Positions 33,984 through 44,830 of a stretch of DNA of 64,000 nucleotides are shown one piece after another. The stretch's first letter is position 1; each line of letters begins with the position of its first letter. The position numbers were made by a program, and so were the translations under genes. The stretch covers positions 10,434,060-10,498,059 of the forward strand of contig CM033108.1 in NCBI GenBank assembly GCA_019321725.1, written 5' to 3'. This DNA is from Paulownia fortunei (Eukaryota; Streptophyta; Magnoliopsida; Lamiales; Paulowniaceae). The notes below the pieces were generated by a model. The model ran no database searches. It was given only the letters and a program-made list of their open reading frames with translations, and was not told the origin of the DNA.

Positions 33984-36900
33984 TGTAACACCCCCACCAC
34001 TAAATATAGTTATTGATATAACAATAATTTTGACAAGGTAGCACATGTGTGTACATGTGTATATATATAATTTGTTTTTGTCAATTGTAGCACTTTGAGA
34101 AATAGTAAAAGTGATTTCTCACATGTAACCCTGTATATAGAAAAATCACCGCTTATATAAAAAAGATAACGCACATCACAATCATGCTATTCTCAAACTT
34201 ATTTATTATAAAATTTCAAAAGTTATATAGGACACGACATCCCAAAGTTATAATACGATAAACTCAAAAATAAAAATAATAGCCTATATTTTTGGAAGAA
34301 GTAAGGACATTTTGCATCTTATAACCCTTTATATACAGATAACAATTTATACAATAATAATAATTGTAAAAATTAGAATATGCCCACAACACAACCCAAC
34401 AGGTCGTCATCCATGTACGGTGATCCTTAAAAGCCTCTAGGAGCTCCAACAACCAGCCCAGTAAGCCTCAGAGTCTCAGGTATCACCATGCTTACCTATA
34501 ATACATGAACTACATGAGCTAACACTTAGTAAGTGATAATCATGCATGTGCTGAAGAGATAATCCAACATATATGGGATGTATTTCTAGGAGATCATGAC
34601 AAAAATGCAAACTCATGCATCAAAAATAGTTCATTCAAAGTTATTTTCCATCATTGGGCCATTGGCCCACCTACTATGTATTGGATAGAGCTCTCAACAA
34701 TATCAATAATCACATGGCCATAAACAGATTGACATAGTTCGGGGGCCATCTCCTGGGATCACGAAATGTCCACCCCCTGTCTTTTCCTGTAATCCTCTAG
34801 ATGTTTTTCCACCAGCGGCATCAATAACGGCACAGTCAAGTTTTGCACCCTCTCGTGACCACTAAAGGCATATCCCTTGTCCACCATTACGATCCTCCGA
34901 GAAGTAATACTCGCGGTACCCCAAAATATCATATAAATAAGCCACACAAGCCTCGGTACACTAGTAGTGGCCAACCAAAATATTTTTTTCTAAAAATAAT
35001 ATTATGCATGCAAAACCTCAACTGTGAGCATATGTTATGCATGCACGTTTAAATGTTGATGAATGGCATGTTCAATGATACAATGGATCCCATGTCCCAT
35101 CATCCAAGCAACATATGCATATAAGATATTTATAATACTCATCAAGATACTCATCAAGACACAAGAATCACATTTAATATAAATAAGGCAAGAAATACTA
35201 TGCTCATGCATTGTAGTTGTAAATTGATTTTCACTTACCTTTGATCGATTGTGTGTTACTTCTAGGTTTCTTAATTATTTCTCCCCAACCCTAGAAGTGA
35301 AATAATCTATAAAGATACAAGATATCAATCACCATCATCAATTAACAGACTCATTATACCTAATGTAGTATAAATTTCTTAAATCTTAATTTGATTAAAC
35401 AATCTTACCACTTAGCAACTATAATTGAATACAACCTTTTACGAACATTTGTTCCACATCTTAAATGTATACTAACCTCACTTAATTGATGTATTATAAC
35501 TCTTATAACATCTCCCTAAATTTTAGGGATCAAATGCACCACATCTATGCTGGAACATGTTAATGGACCAAATGGGATAGATTCACAACTTCACATTTTT
35601 TTGTTGCCACATTAATTTACATGATGATTTTGATACCCTTAGACATATTTATTCACTCCCCAATTTTTATCACACTTAGATAACATAAAAAATAATGTAA
35701 ACATGTTATATAATGGCTAAAACACACGGATATAGCTTCCCAAGTTCAGCTCCCTTCACAGCATACTAAAATAGATTTTTCCTACCGTGATAGTTTTGCG
35801 CACTTCATGACATGAATGGTTTTAGCACTCTTAAGTATATTTAATCACTCCCAAATTTTCACAGCATACTGAAACAAATTTTTTCTATCGATCCAAATTC
35901 ATTCTAATACTCTTAACTCATATATGGACATGCAAATGGTAATAATTATAGGTTTTATTCAGCATATCATACATGTTTGAAGCCTAAAACACAAGAAAAC
36001 AGTAAGGTGACTGTTTCTGCCACAAGTATTTCCTACTAAGTGTTTGTCATAAAAAATCCTTTCTTTGTACATCAAAGTCTAACTAAAAACTTTATAACAC
36101 TTTTATAAGAGATATGGAAAGCTTAATCACAATAAACCCATTCAGAATAATCTGAAAACCAAAGGCAAAATCGTAGGTAAGTGTTACCTATGTAGATTTT
36201 GAGGTTGAACTTGATGGTAATCACTTCTCCTTTGTTTTTCTTGCTTTTACTTCAACTTGGAATCAATTTGGATCACTTGGAGACCTTAAGGTGTGTGTTT
36301 GGAAGCTGAAAATGGCTGAAATGAGGGTCTGGTCATGGCTTAAGGGTGAAGGAAAGCTTGAGGTGGCACTTGAGGTGCTTGCTTAAGCTTGGTAGCAAGC
36401 ATGAGATGTCAAGTTGTGGTATAAATCTGACCTTTCACCCATCTTTCAAGCCTATATCAGATGTATCTTACTACACATTAATTTTATTGCATCCTATTTT
36501 AATTACCAAAAGATCGCATAGATAATCCATAAGTTAATTTTCTAGCCGTTCATTTAATTTCTTACCCGATTGTCACCCAATTCTTGAATAATAGTCCATA
36601 TTAAAAATTATATAATCTTAGACATAAATTAATATTGTAATACCACCTTTCAATCATAGTATCTTATGTCCAATGTCCCAAATATGCAATTTACCTATAT
36701 ATACTTTTGAAATACCTGGATGAAAATGAATCAAACTATATAAGCTTACTAATAACACTTTTAACACTTCCAAAATTATAACCTATATCCAATATTGAGC
36801 AACCTCATTTTCTTCTTATTTCAATATAAAATCAACTACTTAGATTAGAAAATTCAATAACTAATATCGTGGAAGAGCTTCAGAATTAAGTTTAATATTC

Positions 36901-37024
36901 AAGAATGTTGTATAAAATGAAATAAATTATGCAATGTCAATAGAAATAAAAGTTGCACATAAAATTAGCACATAATGCATGAATTATATTGGCCAAGTTA
37001 GTAGTGTGAGGCTTGGCTATTACA
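33984..37024 (-). repeat. 5' LTR of element E
   Basis: A 3041-bp LTR from TGTAATAGCCAAGCCTC at 37024 to GGGGGTGTTACA at 33984. It is collinear with the 3' LTR; the roughly 140-bp length difference includes a missing piece near 35870 and the shorter TA tract. Confidence 0.9.
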
Positions 37025-37029
37025 ATAAG
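37025..37029. repeat. Target site duplication of element E, right
   Basis: ATAAG, identical to 27472-27476. Removing element E plus one copy restores the text seen in the uninterrupted LTR at about 19695-19715. Confidence 0.9.
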
Positions 37030-37411
37030 GCTTTTGAACATGGAGTTATATCCAAAATACAAAAACTACACAAGTTTGGAAACATGCTTATTTTGAATTT
37101 AATGTAAGCCCAACAATCACTTGCAAAGTCCATATGATTTCTTGCATATATTTTGATCTACACATGATGGACTTAGGTAAAAATGGCTCTTTTTTCCTAA
37201 TTATGATGCTTCTTTGATCCAATGAAATATAATCCCCCAACTTGCTCACGAAACATTTTATCTTCTTCTATTTTATTTTGGCTCTCTTTGATCTCTTTTT
37301 GCTCATTGATTTTCTAACACAAAATATTAATAAAACTATAAAATTAACAATAATAAAGCAAGGAAAGTGTAAAGGAGTTGATACAAAATATGTCAAAATA
37401 TGCACTTATCA
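37030..37411 (-). repeat. 5' LTR of the Athila-like element, outer part
   Basis: The first 382 bp of the LTR, starting TGATAAGTGCATATTTTGAC at 37411. It matches 20088-19710 of the 3' LTR and continues at 27476 on the other side of element E. Confidence 0.8.
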
Positions 37412-38539
37412 AACATTAATAACTAGACTTCACAAGCCATCAATGAGATCAAAAGCACACTTTCAACATTGACAACTTCTTTGCGTACTCATGAAAAGGG
37501 TAAATTTCCTACTCAACCTCAATGTAATCCTTCTACTCAGTGTCATGTCTCTTCTTCAGGTGAAAATTCAATCAAGGAGGCTAATTCGGTTACAACTTTC
37601 AAAATGGAAAAATTATTGATAAGACTATTCATCCTAAGGAGAAAGTTTCTAATCCACCTTTAGAAATGAAGAATGAAAATAGTCTTGACAATGAAGGTAA
37701 GTTTAATGAAGTTGAGTTTGAAAATGATGAAAAAGAAAATCACTCATCTCTAGTTCCTTTTCCTCAAAGATTTTGAACTCTAATGCTGAAATTTTTTAAG
37801 TTTTTAAACAAGTCAAGATTAATATTTCATTGTTTGATGTAATCAAGCAAGTTCCACTTTATGCCAAATTTAAAAGGATTAGTGTACAATTAAAAGAAAA
37901 CATCATGTACAAAAGAAGAAATTTTTAATTGAAAGTGTTAAGTTCAATTATTCAACAATTCACTTACACCCAAGTACAAAGATCCAAGTTCTCCAACCAT
38001 TTCATGTACCATAGAAAATACTAGAATAGAGTGTGCTTTGCTTGATCATGGTGCTAGTGTAAATCTTCTACCCTTCTTAGTTTATGAACAGTTAGGTTTT
38101 GGAGAACTTAAAACAACTTCCATTGTACTCCAACTAACTGACAGTTCGATTAAAGTTTATAAATAGTTAGGTTTTGGAGAACTTAAAACAACTTCCGTTA
38201 TTCTACAACTAGCTGGCCATTTGATTAAAGTTCCAAATGGAGTAGTAGAAGATGTGTTGGTATAAATTGATAAGTTTTACTTTCCATTTATAATGCCTGT
38301 TGCACATATACATACGCATATTCCTATCATTTTAGATCATCACTTTCTTACAACTTCAAATGCTATGATTAATTGTAGGAATGATATTTTGAAGTTATCT
38401 TTTGGAAATATGACTTTGGAACTAAATGTGTTTATTGTTTGTAAGCAACCTACTGAAAATGTCGAAGTATAGAAAGTGGATTCAATCAAGGAATATGTTC
38501 ACAAATATTTTACTACTCAAGTAGGAGAAATGCCATTTC
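37412..38539 (+). pseudogene. Athila-like gag-protease fragment, inverted
   Basis: On the + strand, 37412-37670 matches the - strand gag C-terminal region at 24760-24530 almost word for word (QAINEIKSTLSTLTT, GKFPTQPQ). Then come an acidic linker, LFDVIKQVPLYAKF (37836-37869) and protease with CALLDHGASVNLLP (38034-38075; usual LDLGAS reads LDHGAS). INCRNDILKLSFGNMTLELN follows (38370-38430). It begins exactly at the outer end of the - strand LTR, so the - strand element probably inserted into another copy of its own family. Stops and shifts disable it. It ends at copia LTR D. Confidence 0.8.
38091..38240 (+). repeat. 75-bp in-frame tandem duplication in protease
   Basis: Two copies starting at 38091 and 38166 both translate as QLGFGELKTTS followed by a V/I-LQL segment and IKV. 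The period is 75 bp, or 25 codons, so the frame is kept. The copies have diverged, and the first ends in a stop (KVYK-stop). Confidence 0.85.
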
Positions 38540-39990
38540 TTTTAGAGTAGTGTCGGATGTGCCAATTAGATTGTACATCCTTTAACTCTTGTATTTGTAA
38601 AAATAATCCTTTCAAATCATATTAATAAAAAGGTAAATTTCTTTATCTTTAATTACTTCTTGTAATTAGATAAAGTCCCTAGACCAAACTTAGCTATGGG
38701 GCACGATTACGCATTTGATGGTGATCATGGAATATGTCTATATAACTTTAGTCTTAAATTAGTTCCAATTCAATGGCTTTTTGAGAAGGGACATCGAATA
38801 GCCCAATAGACTCGCACACACGATGCATACTCGCATGAGGAGGATGTCTCGCTCCATAGACATTGGAGTAGTGACACCAGTGAATGTATACGAGTGCTTA
38901 TTAGGGAACAAGTATACTGAACAGACCCACTAGAAATTCTTAATTGAAAACTTGTTTGTCGAAATAAGAATTTTCATGTTATAATAGTACATGATTAGCC
39001 CTTTGACTTGAGGCACCATTTTGATGTATCTTTTGATTGCTTGACAATCACAAAGGGGATACGTTAGATGTTGCATTGATATGTATGGATATTAATAAGT
39101 GGTCAACAAAGGATCCATCACTTGTCTGATAGAACAATTGAATCTCCTATGTTTTAATAGTTTATGACTCAAAAGTCCTTGGCTAAAAGAGGATGAATAT
39201 TAGGTGGGGTTTTCTGACAATTCAACATAAGTTATTAAAAGTTGAAATGGAATCATAGTTACTGAGCAATTACGGTTTCGACTATTAATCCTTGCCCTAC
39301 ACTCAATCAGGAGATTAGTTGACGAAAGGACCTTACGTGTATGATACTCATAAATAAAATAAGTTCACTCGCTATTTCACCTAAGTTTTGGTAGTCATGA
39401 TACACTTACTAGGTGTTTCCCATGGCTTATGAAGTTCTTGAGATTAAAGAGTTAATTTCAAACGAATTAATTAATTAGATTAATTAATTAGAATAATTAT
39501 TATTATTCATAAGTTGCAAATATTGCAAGACTACTGCTAGCTTGGTTGCGAACCTAAAGGGTCACATACAATTTGAGATGGAATATTTTTAATTTAGGAA
39601 TTGATTCAAAGGGTTGGATCCGATTAATTATTAGAGATTAATTAATTGGGACTTAAATTAATTCAAGGACTTAGATTAATTATTCAATTAAATAATTGAA
39701 TTATTTAATTGGACCTAATAAGATTAAGGAGCCTAATTAGAGTGAAATAATTATTTGATTGGATCAAATTAATTGTGTAGTTCATAAATTAATTTAATTA
39801 TAAAATTAATTTACTTAGTTAAATAATTGGATTATTTAGTTATGTCTAATTTGATTAGATGGGATAGATGGAATTAAGTAATTTGGGTAAGATAATTAAT
39901 TGGATTAGTTGTGGGATTTTATTTTAAGTCCAAGCCAAATTAGGAAAGCCCCATAAAAGTAATTGAAAAAGGATGGAAAACATAATTGAA
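38540..39990 (+). repeat. Copia LTR D, truncated
   Basis: Begins as a decayed TGTTAGAGTAG (TTTTAGAGTAG) and follows the copia LTR of G: TAGATTG, TTTCTTTATCTT, GGGGCACGATTACGC (about 38699), AATAGCCCAATAGACTCGC (about 38799), GATAGAACAA..GAATCTCCT and the AATTAATT tract (39460-39900). No CCCAACA end follows. Similarity fades near 39990, so the inner end is lost. Confidence 0.75.
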
Positions 39991-42950
39991 AATGGTTCAC
40001 AAATTTTTAAATGCATAATTTTCAAATTGAAATTAGAGACTTAAATTTAAATATAAAATCCAAAAATAAAATAAATGATATTGAGATAATTCAAAAGGAG
40101 TTATTTTAAAATGCATTACTTTTGCATAAAAAACTATATTTTTTTATATTATTGAACTTCATAATTTAAATTTTTGTCTCACATTTTTTGTTCGAAATTT
40201 TGTCCTTAAAAGATGACCTCATTTAATATTTTCAAAACCATGTACTTATGTTATACACACATAAGGTATTTTATACTCTTTGTCATAGTAATTGAAGAGG
40301 TAAAATTTAATTTCATCTTTCTTTTATTTCATAACATTCATTTAGAAAATTTTTAATTTTTAAAAAGTAATTCTTGTAAAAGTTAATCAATATTATTTAA
40401 ATTGCTGAAGATGACTTTGAATTAAAATTTTGGTCTTTCATTTTTCTTGAAAGTATATAATGATTTATCTATTAAATTAAGATACCTTGTATATAATTGA
40501 AGAGAATTTCAAAGTTTTAAATTTTGGTTTCTTATATTTTATATTTATCATTTAAAGAATGACTCTCAATTAACTTTTTTAGAAAATGATGGATTATTGT
40601 CATATGATATGTACAATGTCTTTCACTATAAATTTTTCTTGAAATAATTGACTATTAATGCCAGAGGGATGTTTTTGTCAAAAATACAAATATAAAAAAA
40701 AAGTGATGCACATACTCTCTTTGATAATATATATATATAAGTTATCCATTGATGTGAAATTGAATTGGGCACCAACAACAAGCAAAGATAAATTAGTGGT
40801 TGGTCTATCAGTTAGTTTACCAAACAACTACCATTCTCTTCCAAAAGGCACGTAATCAATCTAAAGTGCAAATCACCTACCCGAGAAAAGTGCGATATTA
40901 GTTGTTGGCACTTATGTACTTGATAGAATCTGTTGTCCAATTTGTACTTAAAATTCTAAGTGTTGTGAAAAGTATTGTAACATCCAGATAAAACCTACAA
41001 CGAAAATTAAAAGTTGAACACTACCATTTTTACGTGCTTCAAGTACTACGTACTCTACTGCACGAGGCCACGCCCAAAGATAGAAACAATCTACTAATTA
41101 ATAACAATTTACATAATACATCTCATGGAATTAAAACAATTTAAAGACTCCCTCTTTAAATGAAGACCATCATATGTATTCCACTAATTAGTTGTTCTTG
41201 CGAGCTCCCCTCGGCTTAGATTAGTACTGCTGGACTCCCTCCAACTCTGAATTACTTTAAATGGCTGATTCAGCTTTCTCTCGAAAACCATCACCTTCTT
41301 CTCCCAAAAAATGTATATGAGTAATCAACACTGTTGGACTCCCTCCAACTCTGAACTCCTTTAGATGGCTAATGCGGTCATCTCTTAAAGACCCTCACCT
41401 TTTTCTCCCAAAGAATGTATGTGAGTGGAAAACATCTCACGTTTGAATCACTTTCATGATACTATTCAGTTCATCCACTTAGGTGCTTCAATATTGAGAC
41501 TTGGTATAGATGCAGCCGTGTATTTCCATGTGAATCCCCCTTGAAATTAGGCCTTGATTGCTGCATATCTGAAAAGTATTGATTTCTTAATTTATTGTCT
41601 TATCCATAAGATTCTCCAAATCTTCTCTTACCTTATCAAAATAAATCAAGAATATCTTTAGTTTCAACACATTTATCACACATGTGACTTTACTAAATCT
41701 CTTAAATAAATATTTCAAAAATCTCTGAATTATGGAAACATGCCTGAAATAATTATAATTAATTAAAATAATTAATTAATTAAATACTGTTCCGCCAGTA
41801 TTGCAACATCTTTCACAACATTGCTAACAACACCTGGTTTTTGTGCAAAATTCTAACTTTCATAAATACCAATCTTTTCTGATACTAACAGTACTCACCT
41901 TCCAACATAATTTTGCCCTATTCCAGAATGTCTGAATATCATAATTTGCAGCATACTAAGAATCTTACGCAATGCTGGGAATCATCCTAACTTTCATTTT
42001 AAAAAAAATATTTTCTTAAATTGTTTTGAGAAATTTTATTATCGAAAATTTGTAAAATGTGAAAATAAAAATATGACTGGATTAATAAGTTGTAAAATCT
42101 GACAAATTAAGTTGGTAGATTGGTTTGATATTTATTTTCAAATGTACAAGATTATTTTTAGAAAAATGGAGTGAAACATTTTAAAGTATATCGTATAGGC
42201 TTTGAAAATAGAGTAGAAAATTAAGGTGTATACTTTGAGAATATGATTTTTTTTGGAAATGTTTTTAAAAAATAATTTTAGAGAATAGGCAAAATAAACA
42301 CATTTTCGACAGAAAAATGCAAAATTATTTTGCAAGAATCAAACTAAACATAGCATTAATTTTGTACATATATTTCATGTATTGAAAATAATGAATTGGA
42401 AATAAGCTTTTTGGCTTCACAATAACCATTATGAAAGTGATGAGGTTCATGTTAGGCTAATCCATAATTGCAAGTGTTGGTTCAAAGTGGTATGAAAGGG
42501 TGTAGATGGGAGGAGAGGTGAAAACCTTTTAAAAATTTTGAAACCCTTTCAAAAATGACCCAAGTGTTAAACTTATACTGAGTTTACAAATTTCAGTCAC
42601 CTAATTTCGTTTAAAAAATAGTAACTTTGGTAGTCACTTGGCTACTTTAGTCTACTGGACACTCTAAAAGTTAGTTTAGTGAAATGTTGAGTTGTCAAAT
42701 GAATAACGTTAAAACACTTAAGAAAAATTTAGGCTTGTGTTTTGATGTAGTGTAGTCAAGCTGAGTAAGTGCATAGAACAAAAATACAAATTGTAGAAAT
42801 TTAAACTATTGGAAGTGTAAATGAACAAAATAAATTTTTATAGTGGTATGAAGGTAGGGTAGTCTTTCTAATCTACTCTTTTCTAAATATCCTGAAGGGA
42901 TTTAGTAGAACTTATTTAATAGTTAAGACTTCAATACAAATTAGTTCTAC
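39991..42950. other. AT-rich stretch, no assignable gene
   Basis: No reading frame, terminal repeat or element core is recognised. TGTAACATCC at about 40976-40985 resembles the inner end of a - strand gypsy LTR, but nothing around it confirms one. A 104-bp tandem duplication lies at 41228-41435. The open frames here (40658-40855, 42138-42335) are low-complexity and look like chance. Confidence 0.6.
41228..41435. repeat. 104-bp tandem duplication
   Basis: Two copies (41228 and 41332) share GGACTCCCTCCAACTCTGAA, TTTA(A/G)ATGGCT, CTTCTCCCAAA-type text and AATGTAT(A/G)TGAGT at the same offsets. They differ at roughly one base in six. The sequence is not seen elsewhere in the window. Confidence 0.85.
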
Positions 42951-43830
42951 AACAATGTTTAGTTCCTCGAACTGAACCTAACTTCTTCTCAACCACTCGT
43001 TCTTCCCCAAAAAACCACTACTACAGCTCCAAGTCTTTCTACGTAGGTCCAACTTCTGAATCTTTTCACACAGGTCAAATTCGAGTACTAATCCATATAG
43101 GAGTTAGTACGCCCCATTTGTTTCCTTTCTTCAATAAGTGATACAATTTGTTACTCAAATAGTTGTTTTGCTCACTTTTGAGATAACTAAGTGATTGCTT
43201 TTCAGACTGCTTTCACTTAGAAGATTTTTTGGAGCTTTTAGCTTTAAAGATCAATTGTAATGTGTTCCGCACTTTTGTTCGAAAGTTGCTTCTTCTTCCT
43301 TCTTTAGCTCCTTTTATAGAACCCCTTTTTCTGCCTATTGCACATACTACTTGTTGTTCTTCTAGTGCAACTATGTTATCATACTGTTGCTCAATTTTAC
43401 ATTCTAACATTTTTTAGTATGTTGTCTTTTCGCACTATTAGCCACACTTTTTAAATATAGCCATTGCTTTTATCCGTAGCACTTTTATTAGTATGAGGTG
43501 ACAGATGTGAGTTGATCTCTTGAAGGTACCACTCCCTTTACTCTGTTGTGACCTATAGCTTGACTAAGTCCACTGCTCTGTCTTGGACGTTATTGTTTTC
43601 TTAGAACCTTCTCATTAGACTGCTTAGCTAAAAAATCTTCTTCACTAATCTTTGAATGAGTTTGACCTCACTTGACTGCCTGCTAAAGCCCTTATCCCTA
43701 CTAAGCATTCTACTCAGGTCTTGACTCGGCTTCCTTGATCTTGAAATTTTTGTCACTCCTCTGATTATCAGCTTAACTTAAGTCTTTCTATTTTAATTTT
43801 TGATCAGCGAACTATCTTGTAGAATAACCT
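42951..43830 (-). other. Possible 3' remainder of the Mutator-like element
   Basis: Downstream of the transposase remnant on its strand. A basic - strand frame (43410-43213; RKRGSIKGAKEGRRSNFRTK) could be the basic tail often found at the C-terminus of Mutator-like transposases. The SWIM zinc finger expected before it (CxCx..CxH) was not found, and no terminal inverted repeat is visible. The assignment is weak. Confidence 0.3.
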
Positions 43831-44830
43831 TTATAAAAGTCATATCAAAATAGAAAAACTTCTATAGTTTTGAGGGGTCTAGCTTAGTTTAGCCAATGCA
43901 TTATGTTTTATTTTGTTCAACTTGTCAACAATCCAAGGATAGATATTGCCATTATACTTTTCAATCCACTTTTTTTTTCATACCTACACATCAATTGGCT
44001 CCTCAAAGTCTCCAACATTGTCAAAATGGGTTGCTCCCTAGCTTCTTTGATGTAGTTGTTGTAAGATTCACATAAATTATTGCTTAACACATCATATTTA
44101 GCCCTGGATGATATCTTAAACTTACATCATACTTCAGGAGGGATCTTTACCAAGTAATTCTAAGCCTCTGGATCAATTCTCTTGATATTTTCCACGTTTT
44201 GTATGAAACCGTTCTCTAAAAATACTTTCCACATTTTATATGAAACCATTCTCTAAAAATGAAGTAGCTGCAACCCACATAAACTGTTCTAATGCATTAT
44301 CTTTAAATATCAGCTTAAAGTTGGCATATAAATGCCTTACACAGAATCTATGCTCTTTTGTAGGTATTAATTGTTGAAATGATACTACCAACCCCTTTTG
44401 CCTATCACTAATAAAACTCCACCCTATCTCGTCAACACTATATGTTTCTTTTATCAGTAAGAACAAGAACTAACTCCAACTATCCTTACACTCAAATTCA
44501 ACTACTGCAAAGGCAAGTGGATACATCTAATTATTACCATCCTTTCCAATAGGTAACATGAGTTGCCCCTTAAATGGACCTTTTAGAAAACAAGCATCTA
44601 TTCCTATGATTAGTCTACAACCCTCAATGAATCCCATCTTTTAAGCATCATACAAGATAAAAAGTCAGTGAAATGTTGAATTTTTATAATGGGGTGGACC
44701 AAAAACTTTAAGAATTGTTGTAGAGTTAGGGTTCATCTCAAGGGTTTTCATGTAGTACTCTCTCAACTGGTGATATTGTACTATCACATTACCTTGATTT
44801 TTTCCTAATGTCTTCTTTTTTGCTCTATAA
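43831..44830 (-). pseudogene. Mutator-like (MULE) transposase
   Basis: From 44829 down: YRAKKKTLGKNQGNV, QYHQLREYYMKTLEMNP, KVFGPPHYKN, then GFIEGCRLIIGIDACFLKGP (first catalytic Asp at 44596-44598). LMLPIGKDGNN, YPLAFAVVEFECKDSW and WSFISDRQKGL (second Asp) follow. EHRFCVRHLYANFK (44325-44284), LSNNLCESYNNYI (probable catalytic Glu) and a decayed NIYPWIVDKLNK stretch end it at about 43870. This is the plant MuDR transposase order. The N-terminal part, including any WRKY-like DNA-binding region, is cut off at 44830 by the LTR of copia G. Several stops and a 37-bp duplication disable it. Confidence 0.85.
44187..44260. repeat. 37-bp tandem duplication in the MULE gene
   Basis: Two copies (44187-44223 and 44224-44260) of a TTTCCAC(G/A)TTTT(G/A)TATGAAACC unit ending TTCTCTAAAAAT. 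A period of 37 bp is not a multiple of three, so it shifts the frame. Confidence 0.85.

Larger units (their letters stand above)
27477..37024 (-). mobile_element. Tekay-type Ty3/gypsy element E
   Basis: A structurally complete 9548-bp element on the - strand, with 5' LTR 37024-33984, PBS, a 3.3-kb decayed interior, PPT and 3' LTR 30660-27477. It is flanked by ATAAG on both sides and sits inside the Athila-like 5' LTR. The LTR start (TGTAATAGCCAAGCC) and PPT are close relatives of element F (TGTGATACCCGAGCC), so both belong to one broad family. The interior is about 1.3 kb shorter than that of F and has lost nearly all reading frames. Confidence 0.9.
19417..37411 (-). mobile_element. Non-autonomous Athila/TAT-like Ty3 element with a LOG copy
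   Basis: A - strand element: 5' LTR (37411-26051, split by element E), PBS, gag, protease, a stub of the RT-leading region, 3' UTR with a LOG pseudogene, PPT, and a 3' LTR cut by the gap. Without E it spans roughly 8.4 kb. The gag wording (PNANNF-like, FHGFKS, YLHPKEFDEVCATFEDQ), the LDLGASIN protease motif and the PBS-type GGCATCATTACTGGGGA place it near Athila/TAT. RT, RNase H and integrase are absent, so it could only move with enzymes from a relative. Confidence 0.8.

Noticed and set aside
40976..41000. Inner end of another - strand gypsy LTR (TGTAACATCC)
   Set aside because: No PBS, PPT, partner LTR or coding remnant nearby; the match is too short.
44826..44830. TATAA as the proven TSD of copia G
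   Set aside because: The partner site lies outside the window, so it remains a prediction.
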